Positions 1 through 8,645 are shown, counted from the first letter of the stretch. The stretch is DNA of 64,000 nucleotides from Arthrobacter sp. MYb229 (GCF_002975405.1 NZ_PCPS01000009.1:1-64000); one strand, 5' to 3'. Notes: a model not told the origin generated them from the letters alone. Numbers and translations are program-made.

Positions 1-160
1 TCCCATTTTCCCAGTTCAGGTCACCTTTTCATCTTTTAAGTCAGTTAATGACTACCGGCCTTCATGAAATACCCGGGCTAACCTTTCAAATTCCCGCGTC
101 TGTTCATTCCGTCGACCGTCCAACTGAGCGTTCGGCTTGCGGGATTCCGTGCTAGGTGGC

Positions 161-718
161 CTAGATGGTGAGCAAATGATTGATGATTGGACGCAGTGCC
201 GTACAGAATTCCGCTGCCTGTGTCGGGTCATATAGAAGCCGGAGCGCGAAGCCGTCTGAAATAGCAATGATGCCAGCCGCAGCAGCTTCCGGTTGCGCTG
301 TACCAAAAGACCGCAAGGCCTCTACCAATTGTTCAGAGACTAGCTTGTCCTGGCCTATAAGGATTTCAGCGATCCACGGTGTGTGGATAGCCTCGGCAGC
401 GAAGGCATTCCAGGCGATGGCCTCTTCTCTGCGCTGCTGGTCGAGGGGCAAAGTTTCCTCGACCATGCGAACCAGGTAGTCCACCGCATCTCCACTGAAA
501 GGGAGAGCATTCATACGCGCCTCGGCTCTGGAAATAACCAGATTAACGGCGGCACGGAGCAGGGCTTCCTTGTTGGAGAACGTCTTTTGCAAGGCCCCGA
601 CGGACCAGCCCGAATCTGCTGCCACGGTTCGGATACTGACAGCTTGGATACCGCCACGAACAATCAGGTCCAGTACCGATGCGGCAAAGGCTTCCCGCTT
701 ATTTATCCCTGATTTCAT
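161..718 (-). CDS. TetR/AcrR-family transcriptional repressor
   Basis: A 185-residue TetR-family regulator. The N-terminal third has the expected helix-turn-helix (AVSIRTVAADSGWSVGALQ, then TFSNKEALL); the C-terminal part is the usual variable helical ligand domain. The frame stays open far upstream of this point, but ATG at 718 gives the family-typical length and leaves only 31 bp to the divergent transporter start at 750. That gap holds a perfect inverted repeat (726-743), so the protein most likely represses itself and the transporter. No Shine-Dalgarno is visible and a TATTCT hexamer lies 7 nt upstream, so translation is probably leaderless. The ligand cannot be told from sequence. Confidence 0.85.
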   Translation of the reverse strand: MKSGINKREAFAASVLDLIVRGGIQAVSIRTVAADSGWSVGALQKTFSNKEALLRAAVNLVISRAEARMNALPFSGDAVDYLVRMVEETLPLDQQRREEAIAWNAFAAEAIHTPWIAEILIGQDKLVSEQLVEALRSFGTAQPEAAAAGIIAISDGFALRLLYDPTQAAEFCTALRPIINHLLTI

Positions 719-725
719 AAACACC

Positions 726-743
726 AGAATACGTGTGTATTCT
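726..743. promoter_or_regulatory. Shared TetR operator between divergent tetR and MFS genes
   Basis: AGAATACGTGTGTATTCT has 7-bp perfect arms around GTGT. Each arm contains a TATTCT -10-like hexamer, one per direction, placed 6-7 nt before each start codon. A repressor bound here would cover both -10 elements. The operator role is inferred from position and symmetry. Confidence 0.7.
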
Positions 744-749
744 CTGAAT

Positions 750-2312
750 ATGAAATCGCCATCAACTACCCAGAGCGCTCCCGTTCGCCAATCCTCAGCG
801 AGGTGGTCGGCAGCGCTGGTCGGTGGCCCCGCAGACTTGCTGGATTTCCTTATTCCCCTTTGGGCGGGAACAGCGCTCGCGCTGGATGCGACCGTGATAG
901 GCGTACTGGTTGCAGCGGAACTCTTTGTCTCTTTTGCCGCCAGGTTTCCCGCCGGGCTGCTGGCCGATGTGTGGGAACGTCGGAATATTGCAGCTGCTGG
1001 GGCAGTGTTGTATGGGCTCTCGTGCGCTGGATATGCACTATCCGCGGGTTCGGCAATGGCCTTTATCTCGGCGGCACTCGGTGGGTTTGGGGGTGCGTTG
1101 TTCTGGGTGTCGTTACGGGCCATAGTGAGCGAATCGGCGGGCACAGATTCGTTTGCCTTTCCCAAGCTGATGACGTGGCAGGAAACTGGATCTTGGGTGG
1201 CCTTCGTCGCCGGCCTGACACTAATCAGTTCACTGAATTTCCAAGGTGTTTTCTGGGCCGCTTCCGGTGCCTGCTTCGTCGCTGCGGTAATGATCGCAAC
1301 AGCACCTCGACGCGCCACTGTGTCCCCGAAACAGGCAGAGTCAGCCTTCCCGACGCAGCGACTACGACCAATGCTGGTTGCTACCGCACTAACCTCGCTG
1401 GCTGAAGCAGCAATTGGCTTGCTGTTGCTGCTGCACCTTCAAAAGGCTTTCGACCTCGACGTGGTTTCCATCGCGCTGGTATTCCTGCCTGGCGCCATCG
1501 TGATAAGCCTGGTTCCAGGGCCAGCACACCGGATCACTTTGAGGATCGGACGGAGCAGAGTCGCAGCTATCGCAGCGCTATCCAGTGCCACATTCGCGTT
1601 CACTTTAGCGTTCGCGCCCTCACCTTTGCCGATCGCCGCCCTGTGGATTCTTAGTGCAGCGGCGTGGGCAGCTATCATCCCGATCGAGCAATCCGTCATC
1701 GCCGAGGTAGCACGTGAACGCGGCGGAAAAGGATTTGGGCTCTACGAGTCAGCCAAGTTGGCCGGTGCCGGAGTCGGTGCGCTAGTGGCTGGCGTCAGCT
1801 ATGAGACAACTTCCTGGCAGGTTGCCTGCATCCTGTTTGCGAGCGTCATCGCCGCCGGAGCCATCGTCACGCCGTGGGCTGTACGTCGTTCTGGCGCCGC
1901 CAACGTCCCCCGGGACGAGCCAAGCCCGGTGACAGCACCGGCTGTTTCTACTTCAGAGGAAATGAACACGCCAGGCCCACAGGCCTGGCAACCCGAACAT
2001 AACCAAGAGGAAAAGATGATGGCAACAACCAAGGCAGATAACTCCAAACTCACTGGCCTCGGCTGGCATCTACTCATTTTCGCCATCGCTCAGATCGCAC
2101 TGGCCTTCACGGGCATGTCCTGGATAGTGGACTCATTCAGCACCAACGACTTCGGCGAACACCTCGCCTCCGGAGGCCGACCCGAGCTCGAAGGAATCCC
2201 AAGCTTCTTGTACGGCGCAGGAAAGATATGGGTCATCTTCTTCGTCATCGACGTCATATGGACACTGATCTCTAGTCGAAAAGGCAGCCAGACCCCGAAC
2301 AAACAAGAGTAG
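750..2312 (+). CDS. MFS transporter with extra C-terminal two-helix extension
   Basis: A 520-residue membrane protein. Residues 1-410 form a major facilitator permease with about 12 hydrophobic segments and the family loop RFPAGLLADVWERR between helices 2 and 3. After a polar linker (about 411-450) comes a second unit of about 90 residues with two more membrane segments (HLLIFAIAQIALAF and IWVIFFVIDVIWTLI). That unit begins at a strong internal ribosome-binding site, see 2016. The start at 750 is the first ATG after the shared operator, 6 nt downstream of a TATTCT hexamer. Export of a drug or toxic compound under control of the divergent TetR gene is the likely role. The substrate is unknown. 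Confidence 0.8.
   Translation: MKSPSTTQSAPVRQSSARWSAALVGGPADLLDFLIPLWAGTALALDATVIGVLVAAELFVSFAARFPAGLLADVWERRNIAAAGAVLYGLSCAGYALSAGSAMAFISAALGGFGGALFWVSLRAIVSESAGTDSFAFPKLMTWQETGSWVAFVAGLTLISSLNFQGVFWAASGACFVAAVMIATAPRRATVSPKQAESAFPTQRLRPMLVATALTSLAEAAIGLLLLLHLQKAFDLDVVSIALVFLPGAIVISLVPGPAHRITLRIGRSRVAAIAALSSATFAFTLAFAPSPLPIAALWILSAAAWAAIIPIEQSVIAEVARERGGKGFGLYESAKLAGAGVGALVAGVSYETTSWQVACILFASVIAAGAIVTPWAVRRSGAANVPRDEPSPVTAPAVSTSEEMNTPGPQAWQPEHNQEEKMMATTKADNSKLTGLGWHLLIFAIAQIALAFTGMSWIVDSFSTNDFGEHLASGGRPELEGIPSFLYGAGKIWVIFFVIDVIWTLISSRKGSQTPNKQE
2016..2312 (+). CDS. Possible separately translated 98-aa membrane protein (in-frame internal start)
   Basis: Inside the MFS gene and in its frame, AAGAGGAAAAG immediately precedes ATGATG. 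This looks like a better ribosome-binding site than anything at the full-length start. Translation from here gives a free-standing two-helix protein of 98 residues, with the segment between the helices (SFSTNDFGEHLASGGRPELE) predicted outside the membrane. It could be an original separate gene whose upstream stop was lost, or a second product of the same message. I do not recognise the domain. Confidence 0.35.
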   Translation: MMATTKADNSKLTGLGWHLLIFAIAQIALAFTGMSWIVDSFSTNDFGEHLASGGRPELEGIPSFLYGAGKIWVIFFVIDVIWTLISSRKGSQTPNKQE

Positions 2313-2315
2313 TAA

Positions 2316-2357
2316 GCAATCCCAATCGAGAATGCCGGTCGCCCTAGCGGGGATTGC
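2316..2357 (+). terminator. Weak hairpin after the MFS gene
   Basis: GCAATCCC and GGGATTGC form an 8-bp stem with a 26-nt loop a few bases after the MFS stop. There is no T-run. It may end the transcript, but the loop is long. Confidence 0.25.
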
Positions 2358-2593
2358 GGTCACACTAGTCACCAACTCGTATGTATCGGCTTGCGCAAGC
2401 TCGCCTACCACGGCCGGTTCCAACTTCAACCTGCTCCATCGCTGAATTACGGTCAACAAATAAATCTGAGCCGAACTCATCAAATAGTATCCCAGTGAAG
2501 GTTCCTCTTGTGCGCATTGAAATCGATCGTTTAGGAAATCAATTCAGGTGGGCACTTATCCCTCTTGTCCGAGCCTGATGGCAGGATGGAGAT

Positions 2594-3430
2594 ATGCAGC
2601 ACACTGTCCCTATTTACAGCATCGCGAAATCCTACACCGCCGCCGCTGTTCTCTTGACGTTTAATCCGCAACTACACATCGGTGATCGCCTGGTCTGGCT
2701 ACCAGCGCAGTTGAAATCTCTGTCGTTCGAAGACTTGCTCTCACACCGTTCCGGGCTCAATGATTATTTTGTTTGGCCGGACTATCGAGCAGCAGTAGAG
2801 AACGCCGCAGAACCTTGGGACGCAATGGACATCATTGCGCGTGCAGAGGTGCAAAACCCTGGCGGTTTTAGCTATTCAAATATCGGATATCTACTTCTAC
2901 GCTTAGCTCTCGAAGAATTCCACCAGAAGCCTTTTTACAACGTGCTCGACAGCTTGATCTTTAGCCCTCTTGGGATTCAAGCCTCTCCTTTTGATTCCCC
3001 TGATGATTGGGAACAATGCAATCATCCCGCGATCACTGAAGAACTACGCAACTACCACCCAGGATGGGTGTACACCGGAACTTTCGCGGCCACACCCGAT
3101 GAAGCTGCACGTGGAATTGCGTTAATCATGCGAAACGAGCTGGGGTCGGCTTTGCCTGAAGCAATGTCGAAAACCCATTTGGTTGGTGCTCCGCAGAATC
3201 ATCCAATGTCGCCGGAAGCTGGGTACGGGCTGGGACTTATGACGCGCGGTCTACCTCCAGTTGTTGTTGGGCATGGCGGGCAAGGCCCGGGGTTCAATCA
3301 CTTCGCTGCAGTCAGTTCCGATGGTTCTTGCTGGTGCGGAGATACGAGCGCGCAGGAAGGTGAAGATCAGGATTTGATCCGTCGATGCGTGGCCGCTGTG
3401 ACCAACGATGATTTCACGGTGCCCCCGTAA
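2594..3430 (+). CDS. Serine hydrolase of the beta-lactamase/DD-peptidase S12 family, probably 5'-truncated
   Basis: A 278-residue S12-type hydrolase. The SxxK motif is in YSIAKSYTAAA near the N-terminus, the YxN-type box in FSYSNIGYLLL, and the third box in GHGGQGPGFN, so all three catalytic elements survive. These enzymes cleave or modify D-amino-acid peptides or esters. ATG at 2594 follows AGGATGGAG. However, the same frame upstream, from a GTG at 2510, reads as the missing beta-strand of the fold (VRIEIDRLGNQFRW) and is cut by a TGA at 2576-2578. The gene is therefore either a nonsense-interrupted relic or restarts at 2594. No signal peptide is seen. Confidence 0.65.
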   Translation: MQHTVPIYSIAKSYTAAAVLLTFNPQLHIGDRLVWLPAQLKSLSFEDLLSHRSGLNDYFVWPDYRAAVENAAEPWDAMDIIARAEVQNPGGFSYSNIGYLLLRLALEEFHQKPFYNVLDSLIFSPLGIQASPFDSPDDWEQCNHPAITEELRNYHPGWVYTGTFAATPDEAARGIALIMRNELGSALPEAMSKTHLVGAPQNHPMSPEAGYGLGLMTRGLPPVVVGHGGQGPGFNHFAAVSSDGSCWCGDTSAQEGEDQDLIRRCVAAVTNDDFTVPP

Positions 3431-3716
3431 AGGTTCCTCAATCGGAACGATCAGTTATCGCAATCAGGGTCATGCCACACCTTAGATCCGGCGGCAGGCC
3501 AGCGCCCACCTTCCGGAACGGTGCGACTGTTCCGTTTGGAAAAATGCGCCTCGCTGGTTCTCGATTCGAAATGAATGAATTGGCATGGTCTGCGATTAGT
3601 TGTCCCGACACTGTTTGCCGCACAGCGCCTCCGCGGTTCGAGCGCCGAGCTCGTCTACAAGTTTTGGGTCCAAGCTGTCAGCGGCAACTCGCGCAATCCC
3701 CCTACCCAAATCAGCG

Positions 3717-4034
3717 CTAAAAGACGGATTGGCCCGAAGCCGCAACGACGCCTGAGCGAGTACGGTGGAGTGTTTTCACCAGCATCACGGCGAACACCAC
3801 GGCCAGTACATCAGCGGCCAGCACCATGAGCAGTGAAGCATGAGCTGCAATCCATAACGGATTCGCATCGGGTAGCATCTGGGCGGGATCGACTCCAGCG
3901 GCCGCCTCCATTCGATTGACGGCGGCGCTGTCCGCAATCTGCCAGAGAAAGAAAAATGCTACGACTGCGACATTAAGGCCCAGCAGCGTCAAACCGCCAA
4001 GAACCCCGAGTAGCTTATTGAAATCTCTTGGCAT
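3717..4034 (-). CDS. Hypothetical two-helix membrane protein
   Basis: A 105-residue protein with two hydrophobic segments (LLGVLGGLTLLGLNVAVVAF and WIAAHASLLMVLAADVLAVV) separated by a polar loop of about 35 residues, and a short basic C-terminal tail. ATG at 4034 has AGGAG five bases upstream, better than the in-frame GTG at 4040. It sits alone downstream of a decayed gene. I recognise no family and infer no function. Confidence 0.6.
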   Translation of the reverse strand: MPRDFNKLLGVLGGLTLLGLNVAVVAFFFLWQIADSAAVNRMEAAAGVDPAQMLPDANPLWIAAHASLLMVLAADVLAVVFAVMLVKTLHRTRSGVVAASGQSVF

Positions 4035-4342
4035 TCGCACTCCTAATTACAGCCGTTCCGAACGGATTCCCAGAGCCGCCGGATGAGCAACTTCGAGTCC
4101 AATCCCTATTATTCCCGCTTTGGCGCACCGGGGGTTCTCCGTGTCGGGGCGGCCCAGCCGGATACCGGACGGCAGTCGATGCCCTTGGCCGCGGGAGACC
4201 GGCCAGACAGTTCGCTGGATCGGTTGTCTGTGTCCCGGCACGGTCCAGGGTTTCTGGATGAAGGACTTTTTCTGCCCCACGAATCACTGCACTCGGTCAA
4301 ATGCCGAGCCCTGGCCCGGCATAATGATTCGGCCCCGGGCGA
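4035..4342. other. Gene-poor stretch
   Basis: Open frames on both strands here look like high-GC shadows: Arg/Pro/Ser-rich, no recognisable domain, no convincing ribosome-binding site. Confidence 0.4.
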
Positions 4343-5450
4343 TCAGCGACGTGGAAGCGAAAGCCGGCCGCGACGACGCGCAATGGCCAGGAATACCACG
4401 GTAGCCACCGAGCACACCAAGATGGCGACGATGCTGGCTTCCGGCCCGAAGCTTCCCCCGGAAAGCCAGTCCGGTCCGCTGGTCACCGCGGTGACCAGCG
4501 AATCGCGGGCCTCGGAACCCGAGGTGATCGATCCAAAAAAGGCCCGTTGTCGCAAAGTTCCAGCCGAAGTGCACTCCGATCGCCAGCCATAGCGATCTGG
4601 TGGCAAGGTATGCGGCGCCCAGCATGATTCCGGCTTCAATCATGATGGCGAAGGCGCCCGGCAGCGAAGCATCCGGATTCACGAGGTGAACGAGCCCGAA
4701 GAGGATCGCCGAGGCGCCAAGTGCCACGGCTGTGCCCCAGCGGCCGCGCAGCAGGCGGAACACGACTCCGCGGAAGAATACTTCTTCCGAAACGGCGATC
4801 GCGCACATCATTCCGGCGATGGAGGCCAGCAGATCCAGCGTCCCCCGATCGAGATTCGGACGAAACTGACCGGCCTCGGCCTGCACCACCATCGCGGTCA
4901 CATGATGGGTGACCACGTCGTGCAGCTCGTGGGCGATCCGCGCCCGTTCGGCCGTGATCGTCTCCCGTTCGGCCGCCTCGGAGCGGCTGCGACGCATCGC
5001 GGCCTGCGATCGGAGCCACGAGCCGAAGAACCACAGCGCCGCCAGAAGCGCTCCGAAAGCCAGCGCGTCGGAGACTGTCAGTGCCGCGTCGAGCGGAATC
5101 AGCGCCGCGGCGAGCGCGGCATAGCCGCCTAGGACGAGCAGCGAAGTCAGCATCCGGTGCCGCTGGAGCAATGCCCCGCGCCCACCAGGGCAACGAGCAG
5201 ACCGAGGGCGGCGAAGGTGGTGGGGAACCCGAGCAATTGGTACGCCGCGAACGCCGCAAAGGCCAGCGCCAAGGACCACTGCGGCCAGCGGCGCAGTATC
5301 GCGACCGAGCCTCCCTGGATCACGATCAGACAAACGCCGAGCGGATTGAGCCGGTGATCGGGCGACGCAGCCAGCTCGAGCCCCTGCTGCGCCACACCCG
5401 GCACGAACGACAAGCCGACAAGCCGATGAGAACGACAGCGGACACGACTT
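4343..5450 (-). pseudogene. Decayed fusion: sensor histidine kinase N-half joined to a CPBP-family protease
   Basis: Read on the minus strand. First come the membrane segments of an actinobacterial NarL-type histidine kinase (SFVPGVAQQGLELAA, AAYQLLGFPTTFAALG). Next is the start of its HisKA_3 domain with phospho-acceptor motif ARIAHELHDVVTHHV (His near 4920). Then, with no ATPase domain, comes a CPBP intramembrane protease core (SEEVFFRGVVFRLLRGRWG, LFGLVHL, IGVHFGWNF). The join lies near 4823. Three frame breaks are visible: an 8-bp tandem duplication at 5409-5424, one C too few in the C-run at 5174-5177, and one A too many in the run at 4535-4540. A TAG also lies just before the first possible start. 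The reading continues after the last break (SGSEARDSLVTAVTSGPDW). It cannot make a normal kinase. Confidence 0.8.
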
Positions 5451-5903
5451 CCTACTTGAGTTGCGCCACCGGAAATCGGACAGTCTTCATCCCAAAATCG
5501 TACCCGGATGCCCAGGGCGCAGGTGATGCCGCGGCGGGCAGCGCCGCGATGACGGTTCCCTCTGCCGGCGTTCCCCCAAGGGCCTGCGAGCGGGCACAGG
5601 AAGGTTGCTTCGCTGACGCCGGCGGCAGATCCGGATGATGTAGGTCAATGATCCGAGTACTGCGGTGCGGAAGTAAATGCCGCCAAACCGAGTGGATACG
5701 TTGACCTTGAGGCAGTCTCCGCTGTAACCGCCTCGCGTGTTGACAGCCGCGACCCCGTGGCGAATGGCTGTAGCCTACAAGGTGAGCACGTTCTTGCAGG
5801 GAAAACAATGATCGTGGTTGCCCCTTGGAGTCAGTCCGGCGGTTGAGTTTTCAGCGGTGAGGCATTTGGCGTCACGATTCGATCCACTAAGGAAGGTCCC
5901 GTT
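5451..5903. other. Gene-poor stretch upstream of the MerR-type gene
   Basis: No gene is supported. A TTGACA at 5738-5743 could be a -35 element, but no well-spaced -10 follows. An Arg/His-rich minus-strand frame (5452-5808) looks like a shadow. Confidence 0.35.
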
Positions 5904-6743
5904 TTGCCTTTGTCCTTTATCCCGCCGCGTCAGGTCAATATCGGCGACGCGGCAGCATTCGTCGGCACCACACCGCAGGCGATCCGTCGCTATCACGAGA
6001 TTGGCCTGCTCCCCGAGCCCGAACGGGGCAGCGATGACCGCCCCCGATACGGCTACGAAGACATGATCCGGCTGCTGTGGATCCACAAGATGACCGGCGC
6101 CGGGTTCGCCTCGGAGGAGATCCGTGACGCCTTTGCCGGCACGGCTCCTGTTGGTGCCGACAGCGTGCAAAACGCCGCTATCGCGCAACGCATGCGCACC
6201 CCAGATGGCAGAATGGGATTACTTTCCGACTTCGTCACCTGCCGCCTCAAGCCCCTGCCCAAGGGCTCCCTGCGCCAGGCGGATCTGGACAGCCTGCTGG
6301 TCACAGAGCGGATCTTCGGCCCGCTCGGCGCGGCCCTCCAAGCCACCCGTTTCATTGCCATAGCGACCCACCCGGGTCTGCAAGAAGAATCCGACCGTGT
6401 TGATATCGCCGAGGAGGCACTCGATGACACGATCGCTGCCGAGGACCCGCGTGTGGCACTGGTAGCTGCCAAACGGCACGCATTCGAATTGCAGCTGCAC
6501 GCAGTCATCGAGGGTTCCAGCCTGGCGCTGAGCGACGAAGCGATCGTCGACTCCTGGGACGCGTTGCACCCCGAGAACGAAGATGAAGATGAGAGCGGAG
6601 TCGACCAAGACCCTGGCACGGGGCCAGAGACCATGAGCGCAATCGAAGCTATTGGAAAGATGCCCTACGATTTCTCCCCGGCCCGCCTGCGCTGCATGGA
6701 ATTGGCCGAAGAACTCGCCACCAGCGAGTCACCCGGTTCTTGA
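5904..6743 (+). CDS. MerR-family transcriptional regulator
   Basis: A 279-residue regulator. Residues 9-70 form a MerR winged helix (VNIGDAAAFVGTTPQAIRRYHEIGLLPEPER, then RYGYEDMIRLLWIHKMTGAGF). The long C-terminal part is helical and ends in an acidic linker (HPENEDEDESG). It lacks the short cysteine dimerisation segment of metal-sensing MerR proteins, so a drug or other small-molecule sensor is more likely. The start is a TTG at 5904, supported by AAGGAAGG seven bases upstream; no ATG gives a complete HTH. It stands alone with long non-coding flanks, so its target is not evident. Confidence 0.85.
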   Translation: MPLSFIPPRQVNIGDAAAFVGTTPQAIRRYHEIGLLPEPERGSDDRPRYGYEDMIRLLWIHKMTGAGFASEEIRDAFAGTAPVGADSVQNAAIAQRMRTPDGRMGLLSDFVTCRLKPLPKGSLRQADLDSLLVTERIFGPLGAALQATRFIAIATHPGLQEESDRVDIAEEALDDTIAAEDPRVALVAAKRHAFELQLHAVIEGSSLALSDEAIVDSWDALHPENEDEDESGVDQDPGTGPETMSAIEAIGKMPYDFSPARLRCMELAEELATSESPGS

Positions 6744-7291
6744 ACAAGTCCCCTCGTCCTAAACCAGGAAGTATGCTCGGATATCCGTTGAGCCAGTCGA
6801 GATTCCTTGCGCCAGTGTTGGTCCAGATATCGCACCTGGGACCAGCACGTCGATGGCTTCGCCCGAGAACGTGTCCGTAGCGGGCGCCGCTAGCGGACCG
6901 AGCGCTTCTCGGAAACAGGGCTACGCCGCACCATGGATCCAGGTCCCGACCAGTGACCGTCCTATGGGACAAATCAATATGGAGCACCAATATTGGTGCG
7001 GTCTAAGCCAGCGCCCCTTCAAACGGATTGCAAAAAAGGAAATCACGTTGCCGTTCAGGAAACAGAACACCGCCTTCCACGACGGACCATAAGTACTCAA
7101 TAGTGCCGGAGCAAACCAACGCGAGCATGGACAGGGTTTCGATTCGAGAGTTGATGGCAACCACCATTGGCTGCCGCTTCCTCCGTCTTCGGCGGCCCTC
7201 TCCGACGGGCAGAGAAGCTTCAGCTACCTCGCTGGCTTTTCGAGTGCATCAACGTCTAGGCTCAGCACTAACAGCAAACGATGGAGGAACC
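6744..7291. other. Gene-poor stretch with a perfect palindrome
   Basis: No coding region is supported. It contains the 16-bp palindrome at 6984-6999. The last 100 bases lead into the ribosome-binding site of the next gene. Confidence 0.4.
6984..6999. promoter_or_regulatory. Perfect 16-bp palindrome, possible operator
   Basis: GCACCAATATTGGTGC is its own reverse complement. It lies about 290 bp upstream of the DUF4190 gene and 240 bp downstream of the MerR gene. It matches the core of the proteobacterial NtrC site (GCACCA-N4-TGGTGC), but actinobacteria normally lack that system. The binding protein is unknown. Confidence 0.4.
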
Positions 7292-7588
7292 ATGGCAACG
7301 CAAAGCGTGTCGCCACACACGGGCTCGGAACCACTGAACAAGCTGTCCGTCACGGCCCTGGCCCTTGCGGCCTTAACCCTTTTGAGCATGTGGTTCCTTG
7401 GCAACTCGGGTCTGGCGATCTTTGCGGTGGGCGCGGGCCACGTTTCGCTAAACCAGATCACCCGACGGGGCGGTCGCGGCCGCTGGCTCGCAATCGTTGC
7501 GCTCGTGATCGGATACGCCGTTGCCGCCCTCTCGTTCTATTCAATTCTGACTGCCATCCCACTGTTGATCCAGTCCTACATGGCCTGA
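7292..7588 (+). CDS. DUF4190-type small membrane protein
   Basis: A 98-residue protein with a short polar N-terminus and two membrane segments (ALALAALTLLSMWFLG region and WLAIVALVIGYAVAALSFYS). Between them lies the typical DUF4190 pattern of a Gly/His segment followed by a basic stretch (GAGHVSLNQITRRGGRGRW). The start at 7292 has GGAGGAAC directly upstream. DUF4190 proteins are common in actinobacteria, often fused to other domains. Their function is unknown and no neighbour helps here. Confidence 0.75.
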   Translation: MATQSVSPHTGSEPLNKLSVTALALAALTLLSMWFLGNSGLAIFAVGAGHVSLNQITRRGGRGRWLAIVALVIGYAVAALSFYSILTAIPLLIQSYMA

Positions 7589-8264
7589 CGCCGTATTTGA
7601 CGAGCAAGGTTTCTTGGCCGGCGGTAAAGCCAGCCCGAGGGTTCGTTTCCTATTTTTTGATGCTTCCCATCTCTACGGGTTTCCCGGCATTGGGGTTGTT
7701 TCCCATCAGGCGGACTATCCGGTTTTTCGCGGAATGCCGAAAGTCCCCTCCCGCTCGAAGCCCATCTCGACGAACAACTCGAACAAGCGTCCTTCCGCCT
7801 GTTCGTCCACTCACCGGAGCGCCTGGGATACGTCCTGCAACTCAACGAGCGCATAGGCATCCAGATTCCATGCATTCCCGGGGTGCAGTTGCGAGCAAAA
7901 ATTGACCCGATAGCAGGGCGAACTCACCGAGGCGCGTGGTTCGGCGTGGTCAGTTCCTATGGCGCGCATGGCACCAAGATACAAGGCTGTGCGGTGGAGC
8001 TCTAGAACAACCAGTTGCCTAGGTCGCATGAATTATTTGAACCGTAGAATCGCATCTGGTGAGGGTTCCGTATACTCTGCACTTGTTTTCTGGCGCCAAG
8101 CATGGACGAAGAATCGCTGGAAGTTGACTTTTATGAGCCGCATCTCGGGAGCCGCTTGAGCAGTCAGGCTTTCTCCTACTTCACAAAACCATGCCGGGTG
8201 GTCGATCACCGTGGCTGCCGGTTCGCGAAGGCAGCCTAGCCACCGCCGCCGGCCCGTTGCGGCG
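7589..8264. other. Gene-poor stretch containing a gene remnant
   Basis: No intact gene is supported. Apart from the minus-strand remnant at 7716-7860, the six frames are short and compositionally random. Confidence 0.4.
7716..7860 (-). pseudogene. Short gene remnant with an internal stop
   Basis: One minus-strand frame reads YALVELQDVSQALR, a TGA at 7811-7813, then VDEQAEGRLFELFVEMGFER before a TAG at 7716. The second half has good high-GC codon use (GAG, GTC, TTC, CGC) and protein-like amphipathic composition, unlike the flanks. I read it as the 3' end of a decayed gene. The family is not recognisable. Confidence 0.35.
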
Positions 8265-8645
8265 TCATGAATCATGGAAGTCCGCTGGCTCCGGTGCGAT
8301 GCGTTTGGCCATGAGGCAGAATTTGTTGCCCTCCGGGTCAGTGAGAACGTGCCAACTGCCCGACGGGACCACATCGGTCGACATGGCCCCCAACGACAGG
8401 AGCCGTTCCAGTTCTTCCGCCTGGCCGCTATCTGTCGGACACAGATCGAAGTGCAACGTTTCGGCTCTGGGCACGACGTCGTCCGTACGCAGGAACAGCA
8501 TCGTCGGGGCATTCGGAGCCCCGGAGATCGCGACTCCCGTCGCGTCCGACCCCGTGATCCGGTAGCCGAGCGCCGCGCACCAAAAACGAGCCAAGCGCTC
8601 CGGATTCCGTGCCTTGATCACGATGTCCGCAATTCGACTAGCCAT
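8265..8645 (-). CDS. VOC (glyoxalase-like) superfamily protein
   Basis: A 126-residue protein with the Glyoxalase_6 pattern: IADIVIKARNPERLARFW at the N-terminus, the first metal-ligand strand THFDLCP-like (TLHFDLCPTDSGQAEELERL), and WHVLTDPEGNKFCLM at the end. Members are small metal-dependent enzymes or binding proteins for antibiotics and metabolites; the substrate cannot be assigned. ATG at 8645 follows GGTGGAG; a GTG at 8654 is an alternative. It is a lone gene within gene-poor DNA. Confidence 0.8.
   Translation of the reverse strand: MASRIADIVIKARNPERLARFWCAALGYRITGSDATGVAISGAPNAPTMLFLRTDDVVPRAETLHFDLCPTDSGQAEELERLLSLGAMSTDVVPSGSWHVLTDPEGNKFCLMAKRIAPEPADFHDS

Noticed and set aside
1-160. 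Left edge of the window
   Set aside because: No gene start or end could be supported; the 84-residue minus-strand frame at 52-306 overlaps the tetR gene and looks like a shadow.
5452-5808. Minus-strand frame of 118 residues upstream of the decayed kinase
   Set aside because: Arg/His/Pro-rich shadow composition; it does not continue the kinase N-terminus.
7028-7291. Upstream in-frame extension of the DUF4190 protein
   Set aside because: The extension has no membrane or domain features, while ATG 7292 has a strong GGAGG site.
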